Below, one piece after another: positions 5,750 through 7,936 of a DNA stretch of 7,936 bases. The notes under the pieces are model-generated. The model had not been told where the DNA came from. It did no database searches and saw only the letters and a program-made list of their open reading frames with translations. The translations under genes and the position numbers were made by a program. Source of the DNA: JBBQKF01 sp038326615 (GTDB lineage Bacteria; Bacillota; Clostridia; Saccharofermentanales; UBA5734); the NCBI GenBank assembly GCA_038326615.1, contig JBBQKF010000115.1:1-7936 (forward strand), in the 5' to 3' direction. Position 1 is the first letter of the stretch. The number at the start of each line of letters is the position of its first letter.

Positions 5750-6142
5750 TTATTTAACTTCAGTACCTGTCTTTGCAGAGAAGGTGTCTTTTGTTTCGGT
5801 TCCGGTCCCCGGAGTAAATGTGTCGATGCGTTTATAGGTGTCCGGCTGGGTGTATGTTTGTTTCATATAAAGGCACTTCTTAGGGCAGACCTCGACGCAG
5901 AAACCGCATTGTATGCAGCCTAATGATTCTATGTCCCAGATTTTGTTTGGACGGTCAACTCTTATTATTGCAGGTGGGCATTTCTTTGAACAAATTCCAC
6001 AGAAAATGCATTCTTCAATATCAATTTCGATATGTCCTCTTGTTCTCTCAGGATAAATTCTTGGAGTATATGGGTACAGCCTTGTAACCGGTTTAGAAAA
6101 AAGATTATGCAATACTGTTTTCGTGAAATTCATAATATTCAT
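5750..6142 (-). CDS. echF: EchF, 2x[4Fe-4S] ferredoxin-like hydrogenase subunit
   Basis: Polyferredoxin-like subunit of the cytoplasmic arm of Ech hydrogenase, related to NuoI. It carries electrons from ferredoxin to the proximal cluster of EchC. There are two classical motifs: C45xxC48xxC51xxxC55P and C76xxC79xxC82xxxC86P. The N-terminal stretch (about 1-35, ending in PYTPRIYPERTRGHIEID) fits NuoI/EchF proteins. The start is supported by AGGA 8 nt upstream (6151-6154). The C-terminus is odd: residues 107-118 (DTFTPGTGTETK) and 119-130 (DTFSAKTGTEVK) are an imperfect tandem duplication with no cysteines. It is separated from echE by 201 nt containing a hairpin. As usual for ech operons it is the last structural gene. 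Confidence 0.93.
   Translation of the reverse strand: MNIMNFTKTVLHNLFSKPVTRLYPYTPRIYPERTRGHIEIDIEECIFCGICSKKCPPAIIRVDRPNKIWDIESLGCIQCGFCVEVCPKKCLYMKQTYTQPDTYKRIDTFTPGTGTETKDTFSAKTGTEVK
5753..5824. repeat. Duplicated 36-bp unit at the 3' end of echF
   Basis: The last 24 residues of EchF are two 12-residue units identical at 8 of 12 positions. The DNA has diverged mainly at third positions (ACA/ACC, TTT/TTC, ACC/ACA), so the duplication is older than the hypF poly-Asn expansion or has been maintained at protein level. Confidence 0.75.
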
Positions 6143-6293
6143 ATTTGATTTCCTGATTAATTCATATCCAATTTTTTATTTATGAAATAATCTGTTTCCT
6201 TCCCGAATTGAATTGGTTCAAATTCTATTTTTCTCAAATTCACAATGCGCTAGATAAAGCGATAGCAAGCCAGTAAATACAATAATTTTCATC

Positions 6294-6327
6294 ATGGATT
6301 TTTAACTTTTCACAGTTTAAAATCCAT
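6294..6327 (-). other. Long hairpin between echE and echF
   Basis: Two 14-bp arms (6294-6307 and 6314-6327) pair with a single mismatch around a 6-nt loop, 17 nt downstream of the echE stop in the direction of transcription. The stem includes ATGGATTT/AAATCCAT. No run of U follows on the minus strand, so it is unlikely to be a full intrinsic terminator. It could stabilise the upstream echDE message, mark an RNA-processing site or attenuate echF. Confidence 0.5.
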
Positions 6328-6343
6328 CTTTGTTTCTGGCATT

Positions 6344-7423
6344 CTAGCGCTCTGTGCAGCTTATGCAAGGATCAATGGTCAGAATAAGAATCGGTACATC
6401 TGCAAGTTGACATCCTTTGAGAGTTTCAATCAGTCCAGGAAGGTTTGCAAAGGTTGGAGTTCTAATTCTTGCACGGTCGAGGAATCTTGTGCCATTTCCT
6501 TTTGTATAATATACAGCTTCGCCTCTTGGTTGTTCTACTCTCATGAAATAATCAATCTGTGGGAAGCCTTTAACCGGAACAGCAACTTCGCCGTCAGGGA
6601 TTTTCGCGATTGCCTGCCTGATTATATCAATTGACTGGAATATTTCATGAATTCTGACATCGGTTCTTGCATAAGAATCGCCCTGAGTACTTATAATTGG
6701 CTCAAAGTCAATGTCAGCATAGGCGGCATATCCGATTTTACGCATATCAAGGCTTATACCACTGGCTCTCATAAATGGTCCAACAGTTCCAAGGTTATGG
6801 GCCTGTTCTTTTGTCAATATTCCGACGTCTTTTAGTCTTGTATTTACATAATAATCATCAAGGAATGTCTTGGATAGTTGTCTCGCGTCTTTTTCGACAT
6901 CTTTAAAAATTTCAAGAAAATCTTTGAGCATAACGTTGTCCATGTCTTTCCTTTGTCCACCAATTTTATTGACAGAAAAAATAACACGTCCGCCAGTCGA
7001 ATGTTCAAACATATCTAGCACTTTTTCGCGAATACGCCAGGATTCCATGAATAGACTTTCGAAACCGAAACCGTCTGCGAGAAGGCCAAGCCACATGAGA
7101 TGGCTATGTATTCTTGACATTTCAGCCCATATTGTTCTTAAATATTTTGCGCGGTCTGGAATCTCGATGTTCATCCCTCTTTCGATTGATTCACAATACC
7201 CCATTCCATGCATAAAGCTGCATATTCCACAAATACGCTCAGCAACGTAAACATATTCCTGAAAATCTTTCTTTTCGACTAATTTCTCGAGACCTCTGTG
7301 TATAAATCCAATGGAAGGAATCGCTTCAATAACCTTTTCGTCTTCCACTACAAGGTCAAGATGAATTGGCTCAGGCAACACAGGATGTTGCGGGCCAAAG
7401 GGAATTACACTTCTTATTGACAT
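6344..7423 (-). CDS. echE: EchE, [NiFe] hydrogenase large (catalytic) subunit
   Basis: Carries the Ni-Fe active site that reduces protons with electrons from ferredoxin, coupled by the membrane subunits to ion translocation. It is homologous to NuoD of complex I. The 359 residues include the proximal ligand motif RICGIC (C65, C68) preceded by a FIHRGLEKL segment, and the distal motif DPCISCTER (C353, C356). The first residues RSVIPFGPQHPVLPEPIHL are typical of group 4 large subunits. The protein stops at Arg359, right after the distal motif, so there is no cleavable C-terminal extension. The start is supported by an AGGTGG site (7431-7436), and the ATG overlaps the echD TAA by one base, indicating tight coupling. 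Confidence 0.97.
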   Translation of the reverse strand: MSIRSVIPFGPQHPVLPEPIHLDLVVEDEKVIEAIPSIGFIHRGLEKLVEKKDFQEYVYVAERICGICSFMHGMGYCESIERGMNIEIPDRAKYLRTIWAEMSRIHSHLMWLGLLADGFGFESLFMESWRIREKVLDMFEHSTGGRVIFSVNKIGGQRKDMDNVMLKDFLEIFKDVEKDARQLSKTFLDDYYVNTRLKDVGILTKEQAHNLGTVGPFMRASGISLDMRKIGYAAYADIDFEPIISTQGDSYARTDVRIHEIFQSIDIIRQAIAKIPDGEVAVPVKGFPQIDYFMRVEQPRGEAVYYTKGNGTRFLDRARIRTPTFANLPGLIETLKGCQLADVPILILTIDPCISCTER

Positions 7424-7917
7424 TATTCTTCCACCTTTCTTAAATATGGAGTTTTCGTTTCAAGGCGATATAAGTTGCCATGATAATCAAGTGAAATATG
7501 TTCAAAGTTAATTCCGAACAAATCGTGCATTTCATTTTCGTAAAGGAAGGCTGGTGGGAAAATCTCGCTGATGCTCATAACAGATGTTGATGCATCAATG
7601 TTCAAATGAAAACATAAAAGTTCGTAATCTCTTCCGAAAGAATAATTCAGCATTACTTCACTTCCTTTAAGATTAACTGCACACATCTGGACAAGACGAA
7701 ATCCCTCATATTTTGTTTTAAGAATTTCGTTTGTAAGATTCTCCGGAAAAATATCAATTACTCTTCTTGGATAATTTCCATTTACGCACGAAGCAACAAA
7801 TTGCGAAGGCTCCTTAACGGCTTTATCCTTAGTATCGATTTCACAAACAACATTTTCGACAATATTACCAACAAATTTTGATTCTTGATCGTTTTGCAAT
7901 GTTGTTTCAACATTCAT
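7423..7917 (-). CDS. echD: EchD, NuoC-like hydrogenase subunit
   Basis: Accessory subunit of the hydrophilic arm of Ech hydrogenase, related to the 30-kDa NuoC subunit of complex I. It binds next to EchE. The C-terminal half carries the family signature: ISEIFPPAFLYENEMHDLFGI, which parallels the NuoC W/Y-x-E-R/N-E-x-x-D-x-F-G motif, then a conserved Tyr-Leu-rich end (TPYLRKVEE). The N-terminal 40 or so residues are not recognisable. The ATG at 7915-7917 has no clear ribosome site, and the frame stays open to the window edge (codons for NKENAN precede it), so the real start could be further upstream. It is followed directly by echE with a one-base overlap. Confidence 0.88.
   Translation of the reverse strand: MNVETTLQNDQESKFVGNIVENVVCEIDTKDKAVKEPSQFVASCVNGNYPRRVIDIFPENLTNEILKTKYEGFRLVQMCAVNLKGSEVMLNYSFGRDYELLCFHLNIDASTSVMSISEIFPPAFLYENEMHDLFGINFEHISLDYHGNLYRLETKTPYLRKVEE
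7431..7436 (-). promoter_or_regulatory. Shine-Dalgarno site of echE inside the end of echD
   Basis: The minus strand reads AGGTGG about 7 nt before the echE ATG. It lies in the last codons of echD, consistent with translational coupling through the TAATG overlap. Confidence 0.75.
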
Positions 7918-7936
7918 ATTTGCATTTTCTTTATTT

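Noticed and set aside
6870..7250. Plus-strand 126-codon frame and smaller ones at 6407-6835
   Set aside because: All are shadows of echE, whose motifs are unambiguous.

Overview
The window is a segment of a low-GC bacterial chromosome. It encodes the downstream part of a membrane-bound, energy-converting [NiFe] hydrogenase (Ech type, group 4) and the genes that build its metal centre. All recognised genes lie on the minus strand and read from high to low coordinates: echD-echE-echF-hypA-hypF-hypC-hypD. AAT/AAA/ATA-rich codons, strong Shine-Dalgarno sites (AAAGGAG, GGAG), tight gene coupling and the ech-hyp combination suggest an anaerobic clostridial Firmicute. No 16S or other taxonomic marker is present, so this is an inference.

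Layout from right to left. 7423-7917 is echD (NuoC-like; its reading frame is still open at the window edge). 6344-7423 is echE, the [NiFe] large subunit, overlapping echD by one base. 6143-6343 is a gap with a 14-bp-arm hairpin. 5750-6142 is echF, a 2x[4Fe-4S] ferredoxin subunit with a duplicated Thr/Gly-rich tail. 5522-5749 is a gap with a GTT(A/T)AT-type hexamer array, a solitary copy of an inverted-repeat end and a leader stem-loop. 5183-5521 is hypA. 2258-5182 is hypF, abutting hypA, about 200 residues longer than usual because of a large poly-asparagine insert and a second smaller insert. 1949-2179 is hypC. 1542-1948 is a gap with 9-bp repeats, A/T tracts and a hairpin-bearing segment. 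483-1541 is hypD. 147-482 holds a MITE-like element and an 18-unit 8-bp tandem array. 3-146 is the 3' end of an unrecognised plus-strand gene, convergent with hypD.

How the genes fit together: HypF converts carbamoyl phosphate into the thiocarboxamide donor for cyanide ligands (with HypE, not in the window). The HypC-HypD pair assembles Fe(CN)2CO. HypA, with HypB (not in the window), inserts nickel into EchE. EchE with EchC (outside) forms the catalytic module. EchF and EchD link it to ferredoxin and to the membrane proton- or sodium-pumping subunits EchA/B (outside). EchE ends right at its distal CxxC motif, with no cleavable tail, so no maturation endopeptidase should be needed.

The most unusual aspect is repeat proliferation. 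Three of the four longer gaps carry simple tandem arrays, the two largest being perfect or near-perfect 8-bp and 6-bp arrays. hypF carries an in-frame 141-bp duplication inside a poly-Asn tract, echF ends in a duplicated 12-residue unit, and two sites carry the same roughly 21-bp inverted-repeat end. I found no wholly new multi-gene system. The novelty is in these repeats and in the decorated HypF.
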